The notes under the pieces were generated by a model. That model was not told the origin of the DNA. It made no database searches and saw only the letters and a list, made by a program, of their open reading frames with translations. A stretch of 64,000 bases of DNA. Origin: Hydrogenophaga sp. Its GTDB lineage: Bacteria; Pseudomonadota; Gammaproteobacteria; Burkholderiales; Burkholderiaceae_C. The position numbers and the translations under genes are program-made. Location of the stretch: NCBI GenBank assembly GCA_030682835.1, contig JAUXNG010000075.1, positions 62,001-126,000 of the forward strand, read 5' to 3'. Of the stretch, positions 11,563 to 21,560 are shown one piece after another; the first letter of the stretch is position 1; every line of letters starts with the position of its first letter.

Positions 11563-13482
11563 TCAGGCCGCCGTGGGGGCCGGGTCCGGTGCCACTTCGG
11601 GCGTACCGCCGCTGGCGCCACCGCCACCCACCGAGGGATTGCGAGGTGTCCAGTCTTTGGGCGGCCGTGGTGGCTTGCCGGCCATGATGTCGTCGATCTG
11701 GTCGGCGTCGATGGTTTCCCACTCAAGCAGCGCCTTGGCCATGGCATGCATCTGGTCGCTGTGTTCTTCGATCAGGTCGCGGGCCAGCTTATACTGCTGG
11801 TCGATGATGCGGCGCACCTCATCGTCAACCTTCTGCATCGTCTGCTCGCTCATGTTGGTAGTTTTGGTCACCGAGCGGCCCAGGAACACTTCGCCTTCGT
11901 TTTCCGCGTACACCATCGGGCCCAGCGCGTCGGTCATGCCGTAGCGCATCACCATGTCGCGGGCTATTGTTGTCGCGCGCTCGAAGTCGTTGCTGGCACC
12001 GGTGGTCATCTGGTTCATGAACACTTCTTCGGCGATGCGGCCACCGAACAGCATGCTGATCTGGTTCAGCATGTAGTCCTTGTCGTAGCTGTAGCGGTCC
12101 TGAGCGGGGAGGCTCATGGTCACGCCCAGCGCACGCCCGCGCGGGATGATGGTGACCTTGTGCACCGGGTCGCACTTGGGAAGCAGCTTGCCGATCAGTG
12201 CATGGCCCGACTCGTGGTAGGCCGTGTTGCGGCGCTCTTCTTCGGGCATCACCATGCTCTTGCGCTCAGGGCCCATGAAGATCTTGTCTTTGGCCTTCTC
12301 GAAGTCCTGCATCTCGACCACGCGGGCATTGCGGCGCGCAGCCATCAGTGCGGCTTCGTTACAGAGGTTGGCCAGATCGGCGCCGCTCATGCCGGGGGTG
12401 CCACGGGCGATCACGCTCGGGTTCACGTCCGTGCCCAGCGGCACCTTGCGCATGTGCACATTCAGGATCTGCTCGCGGCCACGGATGTCGGGCAGCGTCA
12501 CATACACCTGGCGGTCGAAGCGACCCGGGCGCAGCAGAGCCGCGTCCAGAATATCCGGGCGGTTGGTGGCCGCGACCACGATCACACCCAGGTTGGTTTC
12601 GAAACCGTCCATTTCGACCAGCATCTGGTTGAGCGTCTGCTCGCGCTCGTCGTTACCACCACCCAGGCCAGCACCACGCTGCCGTCCCACCGCGTCGATC
12701 TCGTCGATGAAGATGATGCAGGGTGCGTTCTTCTTGGCGTTTTCGAACATGTCTCGAACGCGGGCTGCGCCCACGCCGACGAACATCTCCACAAAGTCAG
12801 AGCCAGAAATGCTGAAGAACGGCACCTTGGCTTCACCGGCAATGCCCTTGGCCAGCAGCGTCTTGCCGGTACCCGGAGGGCCAACCAGCAGCAGGCCCCG
12901 CGGGATGCGCCCGCCAAGCTTCTGGAACTTGGCCGGGTCCTTCAGGAAGTCGACAACTTCCTTGACCTCTTCCTTGGCTTCGTCACAACCGGCCACATCG
13001 GCGAAGGTCACGGTGTTGTTGTTCTCGTCGAGCATGCGCGCCTTGCTCTTGCCGAAGCTGAACGCACCACCCTTGCCGCCGCCCTGCATCTGGCGCATGA
13101 AATAGATCCACACACCGATGAGCAGCAGCATCGGGCCCCAGCTCACGAGCAGGGTCATGAGCAGCGAGCCCTCTTCGCGAGGACGCACGTCGAATTTGAC
13201 GTTGTTGTTAATCAGATCGCCCACCAGACCGCGGTCGAGGTATGTGGCCGTTGTGCGAATACGACGGTCATCTTGCGTGATGGCCACGATCTCAGTGCCA
13301 CCCTGGCCCTCCTGAATGGTCGCGCTCTTGATGCGCTGACCCTTCACCTCATCGAGGAATTCGGAGTAGCCGACATAACCCGCACCCGCAGGTGAGCGTC
13401 CGTCGAACTGCTTGAAAACGGTGAAAAGCACCATGGCGATGACCATCCACACGGCGATTTTCGAAAACCACTGGTTGTTCAA
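11563..13482 (-). CDS. ftsH: ATP-dependent zinc metalloprotease FtsH
   Basis: A 639-residue membrane-anchored AAA+ protease that degrades misfolded membrane proteins and regulators. I chose a TTG start at 13482 ([12 protein letters not shown]) because an AGGAG sequence lies six bases upstream and the protein then has the family length; a longer frame reaches 13545. Two transmembrane segments (about 7-26 and 105-125) flank a periplasmic domain. Walker A GPPGTGKT is at 201-208, Walker [12 protein letters not shown] follows, and the zinc motif HESGH is at 423-427. The C-terminus is Pro/Gly/Ala-rich. A heat-shock-like promoter lies upstream. Confidence 0.97.
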   Translation of the reverse strand: MNNQWFSKIAVWMVIAMVLFTVFKQFDGRSPAGAGYVGYSEFLDEVKGQRIKSATIQEGQGGTEIVAITQDDRRIRTTATYLDRGLVGDLINNNVKFDVRPREEGSLLMTLLVSWGPMLLLIGVWIYFMRQMQGGGKGGAFSFGKSKARMLDENNNTVTFADVAGCDEAKEEVKEVVDFLKDPAKFQKLGGRIPRGLLLVGPPGTGKTLLAKGIAGEAKVPFFSISGSDFVEMFVGVGAARVRDMFENAKKNAPCIIFIDEIDAVGRQRGAGLGGGNDEREQTLNQMLVEMDGFETNLGVIVVAATNRPDILDAALLRPGRFDRQVYVTLPDIRGREQILNVHMRKVPLGTDVNPSVIARGTPGMSGADLANLCNEAALMAARRNARVVEMQDFEKAKDKIFMGPERKSMVMPEEERRNTAYHESGHALIGKLLPKCDPVHKVTIIPRGRALGVTMSLPAQDRYSYDKDYMLNQISMLFGGRIAEEVFMNQMTTGASNDFERATTIARDMVMRYGMTDALGPMVYAENEGEVFLGRSVTKTTNMSEQTMQKVDDEVRRIIDQQYKLARDLIEEHSDQMHAMAKALLEWETIDADQIDDIMAGKPPRPPKDWTPRNPSVGGGGASGGTPEVAPDPAPTAA

Positions 13483-13516
13483 GACTGGCTCCTGGCGGCG
13501 ATATTGATTGATTGAT

Positions 13517-13546
13517 CCATCTGGAGCCCATTTTAGGACTTTCAAG
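13517..13546 (-). promoter_or_regulatory. candidate sigma-32 (heat-shock) promoter for ftsH
   Basis: On the minus strand a perfect CTTGAAA (13540-13546) is followed after 15 nt by CCAGATGG (13517-13524), a partial match to the CCCCATNT -10 consensus. It sits about 35 bp upstream of the ftsH start. ftsH is heat-inducible in E. coli, so the location is sensible, but the -10 match is only partial. Confidence 0.4.
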
Positions 13547-13593
13547 CCACCGTGCTGACCATGGTGACCCAGACTATGTCAATGGAGGGGATA

Positions 13594-13619
13594 GAAAAAC
13601 ACCTGGCCACTCTAGTGGC
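13594..13619 (-). terminator. possible rlmE terminator
   Basis: GCCACT and AGTGGC (13606-13619) form a 6-bp stem with a 2-nt centre, and five T residues follow six bases further on the minus strand. It lies just after the rlmE stop and would separate rlmE from ftsH. Confidence 0.35.
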
Positions 13620-13624
13620 GGCCC

Positions 13625-14296
13625 TCAGGCGGGTTTTTTCAGACCCATGCCCACGAGAAAGGTTTCCGACGATTTTTCCCGGGACGCCTTGGGTTTGACA
13701 GCTTTTACCGTTCGGAACGTCTGCCGGAACAGGGCCACGGTCGGGTCGTAGGCTCCACCATGGAAGAGCTTTACCACGAGCGAGCCGTCTGGCTTGAGGT
13801 GATGGACGGCGAAGTCCACCGCAAGTTCCACCAGATCGGTGATGCGCGCCGCATCGGTGGCGCCAATGCCCGACAGGTTGGGCGCCATATCGGACAGCAC
13901 CACATCCACCGCTTTTACACCACGGTCCAGCAACGACTGTTCGAGCTGGGCCAGTACCGCCGGCTCGCGGAAGTCCCCCAGAATGAAGTGCACGCCTTCC
14001 ACCGGCTCCATCGGCAGCATGTCGAGCGCCACGATGGTGCCGTGGAGTTCTCCGACCGCAGCCCCCTGAGGGCTGAGCCGGCGACGCGCGTACTGGCTCC
14101 AGGCGCCGGGGGTCGACCCGAGGTCCACCACGCAGTCGCCGGGACGGATGAGTCCCAGGGTTTCGTCCAGCTCCTTGAGCTTGTAGGCGGCGCGCGCGCG
14201 GTAGCCGTCCTTCTTGGCGAGCAGCACGTAGGTGTCGTTCACGTGCTGGTTGAGCCAGGCCTTGTTGACCTTCTTGCTCTTGGTTTTGACTTTCAT
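13625..14296 (-). CDS. rlmE: 23S rRNA (uridine-2'-O)-methyltransferase
   Basis: A 223-residue RrmJ/FtsJ enzyme that methylates the 2'-OH of U2552 in the 23S A-loop using SAM. The ATG at 14296 starts a Lys-rich N-terminus (MKVKTKSKKVNKAWL) typical of betaproteobacterial members. The SAM-binding VVDLGSTPGAWSQ is at about 56-68, and the K-D-K-E catalytic tetrad maps to Lys39, Asp136, Lys176 and Glu211. It lies upstream of ftsH on the same strand, a conserved rlmE-ftsH arrangement, with the YhbY gene divergent. Confidence 0.95.
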   Translation of the reverse strand: MKVKTKSKKVNKAWLNQHVNDTYVLLAKKDGYRARAAYKLKELDETLGLIRPGDCVVDLGSTPGAWSQYARRRLSPQGAAVGELHGTIVALDMLPMEPVEGVHFILGDFREPAVLAQLEQSLLDRGVKAVDVVLSDMAPNLSGIGATDAARITDLVELAVDFAVHHLKPDGSLVVKLFHGGAYDPTVALFRQTFRTVKAVKPKASREKSSETFLVGMGLKKPA

Positions 14297-14368
14297 GCTG
14301 CTGCGGTGCCCTGGCGGGCGGTCCGTGCGAAAAACGCACACAGGCCGCCGTTAAACGATAATTGTCCC

Positions 14369-14845
14369 ATGCCCCAGATCACACTCACTCCCGCCCAGCG
14401 CAAAGTCCACCGCGCCGAGGCCCATCACCTCGATCCCGTCGTCCACATCGGCGGCGACGGACTGACCCCTGCGGTCACCAAAGAAGCCGACGGGGCCCTG
14501 AACGCGCACGGCCTGATCAAGATCCGCGTGTTCAGCGACGACCGCGCCGCTCGCGAAGCCATGCTGCAGCAGCTGGCCGACACACTGGACGCCGCGCCCA
14601 TCCAGCACATTGGCAAGCTGCTGGTGCTCTGGCGCCCGATGCCCGAGAAGGAAAAGGCGGTGGACGAAGACCGCATGCCCGGCCCGCGTGACGTGAAGGT
14701 GCTCAAATTCAGTAAACGTGGCGGCCAGCGCCCTGAAGTGAAGGTGGTGCGCGTGCTCGGCAACCAGCGCCTGACCCCGGGCGGCCAGGTCAAGCGCGCC
14801 AAGGTCATGAAGAAAAGCGTGAAGAAAAGCGCCCAGTCGCAATAA
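14369..14845 (+). CDS. yhbY: YhbY family (CRM domain) RNA-binding protein
   Basis: A 158-residue protein whose first ~97 residues are a CRM domain: LTPAQRKVHRAEAHHLDPVVHIGGDGLT followed by the GxxxxV-type sheet and ending KLLVLWRP. E. coli YhbY is a pre-50S ribosome-associated factor. The C-terminal ~60 residues are a basic extension (KRAKVMKKSVKKS) common in Burkholderiales members and probably RNA-binding. The ATG at 14369 directly follows a GATAAT element at 14358-14363 that may be its -10 box, so the transcript could be nearly leaderless. Divergent from rlmE, matching a ribosome-assembly context. Confidence 0.9.
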   Translation: MPQITLTPAQRKVHRAEAHHLDPVVHIGGDGLTPAVTKEADGALNAHGLIKIRVFSDDRAAREAMLQQLADTLDAAPIQHIGKLLVLWRPMPEKEKAVDEDRMPGPRDVKVLKFSKRGGQRPEVKVVRVLGNQRLTPGGQVKRAKVMKKSVKKSAQSQ

Positions 14846-14970
14846 GACCGGCTCCAGCCCGGCCACCCGGCCCCACAGGACGACCTGGCACACGAACCCG
14901 TGCTGCGTTGTCCTTTTTTTCGCCCGTCGGCGCATTGAACTCCCGCTTCGGCGGCCTCATCTCAATCCAC

Positions 14971-17064
14971 ATGAACGACCGAACCGCCTCCGCCGACCTC
15001 AACCCCCTGCTGGATTTTGCCGACTTGCCGCGCTTCGACGCGATCACGCCATCGGTCGTCGGCCCGGCCATTGACCAGCTGCTGGAAGCCGCCAGTGCAG
15101 CGCTGGAACAGGTCACGCAAGCTGACTTTCCGGCCGATTGGTCACGCATGTCCCTGACGCTGGATGTACCGGCCGAACAGCTGTCCCGCGCCTGGGGTGC
15201 GGTCAGCCACCTCAACAGCGTGGCCGACTCGCCCGAGCTGCGCGCGGCCTACAACGAGGCGCTTCCCAGGGTGACCGAGTTCTGGACCCGCCTGGGCGCC
15301 GACGAGCGGCTGTACGCCAAGTACAAGTCCATGGACCCGGCCGCGTTGACCCCCGAACAGGCGCAAGCGCACAAGAATGCCATGCGCGGCTTCGTGCTGG
15401 GCGGTGCCGAACTCACCGGACCGGCCAAGGAGCGCTTTGCCTGGCTGCAGGAGCGACAGGCCGAGCTGGGCCAGAAGTTCAGCGAAAACGCGCTGGATGC
15501 CACCGACGCCTTTGCCATTTACGTGCCCACTGGAGAACTCGCGGGTGTGCCGCAGGACGTGCAGCAGGCCACCGCCGCTGCGGCCCAGGTCGAGGGCAAG
15601 AGCGGCCACAAGCTCACGCTGAAAATGCCCTGCTACCTGCCGGCGATGCAGTTCGCCCACAGCAGCCCGCTGCGGCAGCAGCTCTACCGCGCCTATGCGA
15701 CCCGCGCCAGCGACCAGGCAGAAGGCGAGGCCGTGAAGTTCGACAACGCGGCCATCATGGGCGAGCTGCTGGCGTTGCGGCATGAAGAGGCCCAGTTGCT
15801 CGGCCACCGGCACTACGCCGACGTGTCCCTGGTGCCCAAGATGGCCGAGTCACCCGAGCAGGTGATCGGCTTCTTGCGCGACCTGGGCCACAAGGCCCGG
15901 CCTCACGCCGAACAGGACCTGGCCGATCTGCGGGCTTTTGCCTCTGCCGAGCTGGGCCTGAATGACCCGCAGGCCTGGGACTGGCCCTACATCGGTGAAA
16001 AACTGAAGGAAGCGCGCTACGCATTCAGCGAGCAGGAAGTCAAACCCTACTTCACAGCACCGAAGGTGCTGGCCGGCCTGTTTCAGATCGTTGAAACGCT
16101 GTTTGAAGTGGCGATCCGCCGTGACGACGCGCCGGTGTGGCACCCCACGGTCGAGTTCTACCGCATCGAGCGGGCCACGTCACAAGGCCCGCAGCTGGTG
16201 GGGCAGTTTTACCTGGACCCCTCGGCCCGCAGCGGCAAGCGCGGTGGTGCCTGGATGGACGATGTGCGCGCCCGCTGGCTGCGCCCCGACACCGGCAGGC
16301 TGCAGACGCCGGTGGCGCACCTAGTGTGCAACTTCGCCGAAGGCGTGGAAGTGGACGGCGTGAAGAAGCCGCCGCTGCTGACGCACGACGACGTCATCAC
16401 CCTCTTCCACGAATTCGGCCACGGCCTGCACCACCTGCTGACCCAGGTGAACGAGCGCGATGTATCCGGCATCAGTGGCGTGGAATGGGACGCCGTGGAG
16501 CTGCCCAGCCAGTTCATGGAAAACTTCTGCTGGGAATGGGATGTGCTCAAGCACATGACAGCCCACGTGGACACCGGCGAGCCGCTGCCTCGTGCGCTGT
16601 TCGACAAGATGCTGGCCGCCAAGAGTTACCAGACCGGCCTGCAGACACTTCGCCAGGTGGAGTTTTCGCTGTTCGACATGCTGCTGCACAGCCAGGCGGT
16701 GCCGGCAACCAGCGGTGAAGCCATCCTGGCCTTGCAGCAGACCGTGCGCGACGAGATTGCCGTGCTCAAGCCGCCGGCCTACAGCCGCACGCCGCACACC
16801 TTCAGCCACATCTTTGCCGGCGGCTATTCGGCCGGTTACTACAGCTACAAATGGGCCGAGGTGCTGTCGGCCGACGCCTATGCCGCGTTTGAAGAAGCCG
16901 CCGCCAGGAACGGGGCGAGCCCGCTCGACGTGGAAACGGGTCGCCGCTACCGCCAGACCATTCTGGAAGCCGGAGGCAGCCGTCCCGCCATGGAGTCGTT
17001 CAAGGCATTCCGCGGCCGCGAGCCTTCGATCGATGCCCTGCTGCGCCACCAGGGCATGGCCTGA
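14971..17064 (+). CDS. prlC: M3 family oligopeptidase A
   Basis: A 697-residue zinc metallopeptidase of the thimet-oligopeptidase family, cytoplasmic, degrading short peptides including cleaved signal peptides. The zinc site HEFGH is at 480-484 (in FHEFGHGLHHLLT), followed by GVEWDAVELPSQFMENF, a family hallmark. GSRPAMESFKAFRGREP at the C-terminus is also typical. I chose the ATG at 14971; an upstream in-frame TTG at 14908 adds an unlikely stretch. No strong ribosome-binding site is visible. Confidence 0.94.
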   Translation: MNDRTASADLNPLLDFADLPRFDAITPSVVGPAIDQLLEAASAALEQVTQADFPADWSRMSLTLDVPAEQLSRAWGAVSHLNSVADSPELRAAYNEALPRVTEFWTRLGADERLYAKYKSMDPAALTPEQAQAHKNAMRGFVLGGAELTGPAKERFAWLQERQAELGQKFSENALDATDAFAIYVPTGELAGVPQDVQQATAAAAQVEGKSGHKLTLKMPCYLPAMQFAHSSPLRQQLYRAYATRASDQAEGEAVKFDNAAIMGELLALRHEEAQLLGHRHYADVSLVPKMAESPEQVIGFLRDLGHKARPHAEQDLADLRAFASAELGLNDPQAWDWPYIGEKLKEARYAFSEQEVKPYFTAPKVLAGLFQIVETLFEVAIRRDDAPVWHPTVEFYRIERATSQGPQLVGQFYLDPSARSGKRGGAWMDDVRARWLRPDTGRLQTPVAHLVCNFAEGVEVDGVKKPPLLTHDDVITLFHEFGHGLHHLLTQVNERDVSGISGVEWDAVELPSQFMENFCWEWDVLKHMTAHVDTGEPLPRALFDKMLAAKSYQTGLQTLRQVEFSLFDMLLHSQAVPATSGEAILALQQTVRDEIAVLKPPAYSRTPHTFSHIFAGGYSAGYYSYKWAEVLSADAYAAFEEAAARNGASPLDVETGRRYRQTILEAGGSRPAMESFKAFRGREPSIDALLRHQGMA

Positions 17065-17109
17065 GCACTGCCTGTTTGAGTTTCACGCTCCGTCGCCGAT
17101 AGGATCACC

Positions 17110-17784
17110 ATGAACTTCCAATCTGCCCCTGCCTTGCCCGCCTGTCCAACCGCCCGACCGATGCGCGCTTGGGCCGCCCTGGTGCTGGCGGGTCTGCTGG
17201 CCGCGCCCGTGATGGCACAGGGGGTGTACCGCATCGTCGGCCCCGACGGGCGTGTGACGTTTTCTGATCAGCCGCCACCTGCCGACGCAGCGCCTGCCCG
17301 CCCAGTCAACGTCAACCCGGCGGGCGGCAGCGGCAATGCTGCCCTGCCGTTCGAGCTGCGCCAGGTGGTCAGCCGCTACCCGGTCACGCTCTACACCTCA
17401 TCCGACTGCGCACCGTGCAACAGTGGGCGCAACCTGCTCAACAGCCGTGGTGTGCCCTACGTGGAAAAAACCGTGAACACGGCGCAGGACACCGACGCGC
17501 TCAAGCGGCTGAGCGGCGACACGTCCCTGCCCTTCATGACCATTGGCGGCCAGCAACTGAAGGGTTATTCGGATTCGGAATGGACCCAGTTCCTGGACGC
17601 CGCCGGCTACCCCAAGCAGTCGGCCCTGCCCGCCGGGTTCCGCCGTGCCGCTGTCACGCCGCTGGTGGCGATCAAACCAGCGGAGCCCGCCGCACCGGCG
17701 CGTTCGACCGCTCCGGCAACGGGTTCACCCGCCAGCGTGCCGGTGGCGCCTCCCACCGAGAATCCCGCCGGCATCCGTTTCTGA
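17110..17784 (+). CDS. secreted DUF4124-glutaredoxin fusion protein
   Basis: A 224-residue exported protein. A Sec signal peptide (residues 1-36, ending PVMA) is followed by a DUF4124 segment (GVYRIVGPDGRVTFSDQPP, about 38-56). Next comes a glutaredoxin-like domain (about 88-165) with Cys100-Ala-Pro-Cys103 and the GRX features LPFMTIGGQQLKGY. The tail is Ala/Pro-rich and disordered. A CxxC pair in the periplasm suggests a thiol-redox role, but the partner is unknown. The gene lies 45 bp after prlC on the same strand and is convergent with rpiA across a hairpin. Confidence is high for the domains and low for the function. Confidence 0.85.
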   Translation: MNFQSAPALPACPTARPMRAWAALVLAGLLAAPVMAQGVYRIVGPDGRVTFSDQPPPADAAPARPVNVNPAGGSGNAALPFELRQVVSRYPVTLYTSSDCAPCNSGRNLLNSRGVPYVEKTVNTAQDTDALKRLSGDTSLPFMTIGGQQLKGYSDSEWTQFLDAAGYPKQSALPAGFRRAAVTPLVAIKPAEPAAPARSTAPATGSPASVPVAPPTENPAGIRF

Positions 17785-17789
17785 GCACC

Positions 17790-17808
17790 GGCCGGGCAAA
17801 CACCGGCC
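17790..17808. terminator. bidirectional terminator between the glutaredoxin gene and rpiA
   Basis: GGCCGG (17790-17795) and CCGGCC (17803-17808) form a 6-bp GC stem with a 7-nt loop in the 30-bp gap between convergent genes. No strong T tract on either strand. Confidence 0.45.
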
Positions 17809-17814
17809 GACCCA

Positions 17815-18486
17815 TCAGAAATTCAGCGTTTTCACGCCGCTGGATGTGCCCAGCAGGCACACGTTTGCACGCTGGTGGGCAAACACACCCACCGTGACCA
17901 CACCCGGCCACTGGTTGACGGTGCTCTCGAAACCCAGCGGGTCGCTGATGCGCAGACCGGTCACGTCCAGGATGTGCTGGCCGTTGTCCGTCACCAGGGG
18001 CGCGCCGTCTTTCAGGCGCACCCTGGCCGTGCCACCCATGGCGTCGAACTGGCGCACCAGCCGGGCCGTGGCCATCGGAATGACCTCCACCGGCAGGGGG
18101 AAGGCGCCGAGTGCTGCGACCATCTTCGTCTCGTCGGCAATGCAGACGAAACGGCGCGACTGGGCGGCCACGATCTTTTCCCGCGTGAGGGCCGCGCCGC
18201 CGCCCTTGACCATGTGTCCCTGCGCATCGATTTCGTCAGCGCCGTCGATGTAGACCGACAGTTCGCCCACGTCGTTGGCTTCGAAGACCGGAATGCCCAG
18301 CGCTTTCAGGCGGGCGGTGGACGCCTCGGAGCTGGACACCGCCCCGGGGATCTGGTCCTTGATGGTGGCCAGTGCGTCGATGAACTTGTTGACGGTGGAG
18401 CCGGTGCCCACGCCCACGATCTCACCCGGGGTCACATACTGCAGGGCGGCCTGGCCCACCAGGGCTTTGAGTTCGTCTTGGGTCAT
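17815..18486 (-). CDS. rpiA: ribose-5-phosphate isomerase A
   Basis: A 223-residue RpiA of the pentose phosphate pathway. [16 protein letters not shown] (about 24-39) is the phosphate-binding loop, YIDGADEID the active-site Asp cluster, and [11 protein letters not shown] contains the catalytic Lys region. I chose the ATG at 18486; an in-frame TTG at 18495 is a weaker alternative. It is divergent from pyrD with only 43 bp between starts, so the promoters must overlap. Confidence 0.96.
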   Translation of the reverse strand: MTQDELKALVGQAALQYVTPGEIVGVGTGSTVNKFIDALATIKDQIPGAVSSSEASTARLKALGIPVFEANDVGELSVYIDGADEIDAQGHMVKGGGAALTREKIVAAQSRRFVCIADETKMVAALGAFPLPVEVIPMATARLVRQFDAMGGTARVRLKDGAPLVTDNGQHILDVTGLRISDPLGFESTVNQWPGVVTVGVFAHQRANVCLLGTSSGVKTLNF

Positions 18487-18529
18487 TTGAGACAATAGAG
18501 GGTTACAAAAAAGATGGCCCGATTATCCA

Positions 18530-19624
18530 ATGTCCCTTCTGCCCTACGCCTTTGCCCGGCCCTTTCTGTTCGGTCTCGACCCGGAAGCCGCGCACGACCT
18601 CACCATCAACAGCATTGCCCGGCTGCAGCACTCGCCGCTGACCTGCCTGTATGGTGAGCAGCGTGTGCACGACCCGGTGACGCTGGCGGGCCTGCAGTTC
18701 CCCAACCGGGTCGGTCTGGCCGCCGGCCTGGACAAGAACGCCCGCTGCATCGACGGCCTCGCCGCCATGGGCTTTGGCTTTGTGGAGGTGGGCACGGTCA
18801 CACCCAAGGGCCAGGGCGGCAACCCCAAGCCCCGCATGTTCCGCCTGCCCGAGGCCAACGCGCTCATCAACCGCCTGGGCTTCAACAACGACGGACTCGA
18901 CGCCTTTCTCGCCAACGTGCAGAAGGCGCGCTTCCGACACGCCGCGCACAAGGGCCAGGCTCCGATGCTGCTGGGCCTGAACATCGGAAAGAATGCCAGC
19001 ACACCCATTGAGCGCGCCACCGACGATTACCTGACCTGTCTGGACGGCGTGTACCCGCACGCGGACTACGTCACCGTCAACATCTCGAGCCCGAACACGC
19101 AGAACCTGCGCAGCCTGCAGAGCGACGAAGCGCTGGACGCATTGCTGGGTGCGGTGGCCGAGCGGCGCGAGCAACTGGCCCAGCAATCTGGCCGGCGCAT
19201 CCCGGTGTTCCTGAAGATCGCACCTGACCTGGACGACGCGCAGATCGAGGTGATTGCCGCCACGCTGCTGCGCTACGGCGCCGACGGCGATGGGCGCGCC
19301 AACAACGCCTTCGGCGTGATCGCCACCAACACCACCCTGAGCCGTGAGGCGGTCAAAGGCATGGCACACGCCGAGGAAACCGGGGGCCTGTCGGGCAGCC
19401 CGGTGCTGCAGGCCAGCAACCGGGTGATCGGCCGCCTGCGGACCAGCCTGGGCAAGGGCTTCCCGATCGTGGGCGTGGGGGGCATCCTGAGCGCCGAAGA
19501 CGCGGTGAGCAAGATCGAGTCGGGCGCCGACGTGGTGCAGATCTACACCGGCCTGATTTACAAGGGGCCGGCGCTGGTGCGCGCCTCTGCCGAGGCCATC
19601 AAGCGCTACGGCGCGGCGGCCTGA
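18530..19624 (+). CDS. pyrD: dihydroorotate dehydrogenase (quinone), class 2
   Basis: A 364-residue membrane-associated flavoprotein of pyrimidine synthesis that passes electrons to quinone. The N-terminal helix region ([19 protein letters not shown]) is the class 2 membrane-binding extension. GLAAGLDKN, the FMN-site [21 protein letters not shown] with the catalytic serine region, and GVGGI near the C-terminus are present. Its last 19 bases overlap the 3' end of the convergent FAD oxidoreductase gene. Confidence 0.97.
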   Translation: MSLLPYAFARPFLFGLDPEAAHDLTINSIARLQHSPLTCLYGEQRVHDPVTLAGLQFPNRVGLAAGLDKNARCIDGLAAMGFGFVEVGTVTPKGQGGNPKPRMFRLPEANALINRLGFNNDGLDAFLANVQKARFRHAAHKGQAPMLLGLNIGKNASTPIERATDDYLTCLDGVYPHADYVTVNISSPNTQNLRSLQSDEALDALLGAVAERREQLAQQSGRRIPVFLKIAPDLDDAQIEVIAATLLRYGADGDGRANNAFGVIATNTTLSREAVKGMAHAEETGGLSGSPVLQASNRVIGRLRTSLGKGFPIVGVGGILSAEDAVSKIESGADVVQIYTGLIYKGPALVRASAEAIKRYGAAA

Positions 19625-20730
19625 TCCAGCAGGCGGGCCACGTGCTCGCCGATCGCCAGGCAGCTGGTGAGCCCGGGTGACTCGATGCCCAGCAGGTTGA
19701 CCAGGCCTGCCACGCCGTGTTCGGCCGGTCCCTGGATGAGAAAGTCGGCCGCGGGCTCGCCGGGGCCACTGATCTTGGGGCGCATGCCCGCGTAGGCCGG
19801 CTGGAGGCTGCCGTCGGGCAGACCCGGCCAGTAGCGGCGCACCTCGCCATAAAAAGCCTCGGCCCGCGCCGGGTCCACCTGCAGATCGGCAGGGTCGTCC
19901 ACCCATTGCACATCGGGGCCGAACTTGGCCTGCCCTCCCAGGTCGATCGTCAGATGCACGCCCAACCCGGCCAGGTGGCGGTCGGGCTCCGGTGCCGGGT
20001 AAATGAGCCGCTGGAACGGCGAGCGCCCGGCCAGCGTGAAGTAACTGCCCTTGGCATACCGGGGCTTGGGCACCCGCGACGGGTCGATACTCCGGGTCTG
20101 TGCGGCCAGCGCGCAGGCGTGAAGACCGGCCGCGTTGACCACCGTGCGGGCGCTCAGCAGCGTGCCGTCTCCCATCTCCACCTCCACACCGCCCAGGCTG
20201 GCTCGAAGCGCACGAACCGGTGCGTGGCACGCGACCAGACCACCGGGGTGTTCCAGGTCGCCCTGCAAGGCGAGCATGAGGCCGTGGCTGTCCACGATGC
20301 CGGTGGCCGGTGAATGCACGGCGCCCAGGCACTGCAGCTGCGGCTCGAGCGCCCTCGCCTGCGCGGCGGACCACAATGCCAGATCGTGCACACCGTTGGC
20401 GTGGCCTTTTTCCACCAGTGCGGGCAAGGCGGCCAGCTGAGAGGCGCTCGTGGCCACGATCAGCTTGCCGCAACGCCGGTGCGCCACGCCACGGGCCTCG
20501 CAGTACGCGTACAGCTGCGCGCGGCCCTGTACACACAGCCGGGCCTTCAGCGAACCGATGGGGTAATACAGCCCCGCGTGGATCACCTCGCTGTTGCGCG
20601 AACTGGTGCCCATGCCGATGCCGGCCTCGCGCTCCAGCACCATCACCTCTCGGCCGTTCAGCGCGAGCGCACGCGCCACCGCCAGGCCCACCACGCCCGC
20701 ACCGACCACCACCACATCCACTTGTTCCAT
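19606..20730 (-). CDS. FAD-dependent oxidoreductase, L-2-hydroxyglutarate dehydrogenase-like
   Basis: A 374-residue DAO-superfamily flavoprotein. [17 protein letters not shown] near the N-terminus is the FAD dinucleotide-binding motif. [15 protein letters not shown] and [17 protein letters not shown] match L-2-hydroxyglutarate oxidase/dehydrogenase (LhgO) relatives, as does the C-terminal [15 protein letters not shown]. The likely reaction is oxidation of L-2-hydroxyglutarate or a related 2-hydroxyacid, but closely related members differ in substrate. I chose the ATG at 20730 (MEQVDV); a GTG at 20748 is in frame. Convergent overlap of 19 bp with pyrD. Confidence 0.85.
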   Translation of the reverse strand: MEQVDVVVVGAGVVGLAVARALALNGREVMVLEREAGIGMGTSSRNSEVIHAGLYYPIGSLKARLCVQGRAQLYAYCEARGVAHRRCGKLIVATSASQLAALPALVEKGHANGVHDLALWSAAQARALEPQLQCLGAVHSPATGIVDSHGLMLALQGDLEHPGGLVACHAPVRALRASLGGVEVEMGDGTLLSARTVVNAAGLHACALAAQTRSIDPSRVPKPRYAKGSYFTLAGRSPFQRLIYPAPEPDRHLAGLGVHLTIDLGGQAKFGPDVQWVDDPADLQVDPARAEAFYGEVRRYWPGLPDGSLQPAYAGMRPKISGPGEPAADFLIQGPAEHGVAGLVNLLGIESPGLTSCLAIGEHVARLLDQAAAP

Positions 20731-20774
20731 GCGCGGTTTATACGACACACCGCAGCCGCCCTGGCCTGGCCAGC

Positions 20775-21560
20775 TCAGGGATGGCGCTGCAGAAGCTCGT
20801 GAACGTGCCGCACGGGAATGGCGTAGGAGATGCCGGAAGGCTGGGTCAGGGCCGACTCGCGTGTGCCTTTGATGAGCACCATGTTCATCACGCCCATAAC
20901 CTCCCCCGTCTCGGGATCGAACAGCGGCCCGCCGCTGTTGCCGGGGTAGGCGGTTGCATCGAGCTGGAAAATCTCGAAATTGCCCTGACGCAGGCTTCGG
21001 ATGGCCTGCTCCCTCAGGCGTTGGGCCGAGGGGCTGGGCAGCGCGGCGACCGTGATAGAGGAAACCATCGCGCGGTGCGTCACCGGGGCATAGCCCAGCA
21101 CGCCCCCGATGGGAAAGCCAGTGAACGCGAGTGAATCGCCCTCGCGTACGCGGGACGAGTCGCCCAGCTTCAGCGCCGGGCCGGGTTCGCCCGTCATGCG
21201 CAGCAGGGCCAGATCACGGGCGTCGTCGCGGCCCAGCAGGGACACGGATCGCATCTGCCACTCGCCAGTGCCCGTGCGCACCTGCACCACCAGCGCCGGC
21301 TCACCCGAGCCCATGGGGCCGTCGGGCAGGACATGGGCGTTGGTGACGAGCCGCTGACCATCACCCACCAGAAACCCCGTCCCCCGCAACTGGAACCGAG
21401 GACTGTCGGTGGCGCGGAAGGTGCCGACGATCACCACCGAAGGCTTGACTCTGGCCACGGTTTCGGCCAGCCCCGCGAACGCCGGCGCTCCCAGTGCACT
21501 GGCCAGCACCAGCAACAAGGCAAGGGCGAACCGGGGGCCACACCTATGCAGTGCTGGCAT
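20775..21560 (-). CDS. secreted trypsin-like serine protease (S1C) of the HPr-rel-A cassette
   Basis: A 261-residue exported protease. Start [11 protein letters not shown] at 21560 gives a Sec signal peptide ending near APAFA (about residue 29). The trypsin-like triad is visible: His in VTNAHV, Asp in DDARDLALL, and Ser in [10 protein letters not shown]. There is no PDZ domain, unlike DegP/DegS, so it is a short S1C enzyme. It begins within the last 17 bases of the nucleotidyltransferase gene and is the last gene of the cassette starting at 24471. Its substrate is unknown; the conserved coupling suggests it acts on a product of the same operon. Confidence 0.82.
   Translation of the reverse strand: MPALHRCGPRFALALLLVLASALGAPAFAGLAETVARVKPSVVIVGTFRATDSPRFQLRGTGFLVGDGQRLVTNAHVLPDGPMGSGEPALVVQVRTGTGEWQMRSVSLLGRDDARDLALLRMTGEPGPALKLGDSSRVREGDSLAFTGFPIGGVLGYAPVTHRAMVSSITVAALPSPSAQRLREQAIRSLRQGNFEIFQLDATAYPGNSGGPLFDPETGEVMGVMNMVLIKGTRESALTQPSGISYAIPVRHVHELLQRHP

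Noticed and set aside
11746-13395. 549-codon plus-strand frame opposite ftsH
   Set aside because: Antisense shadow of ftsH with no recognisable domain.
13760-14845. Longer yhbY frame starting inside rlmE
   Set aside because: The upstream part is antisense to rlmE; the CRM domain starts at 14369.
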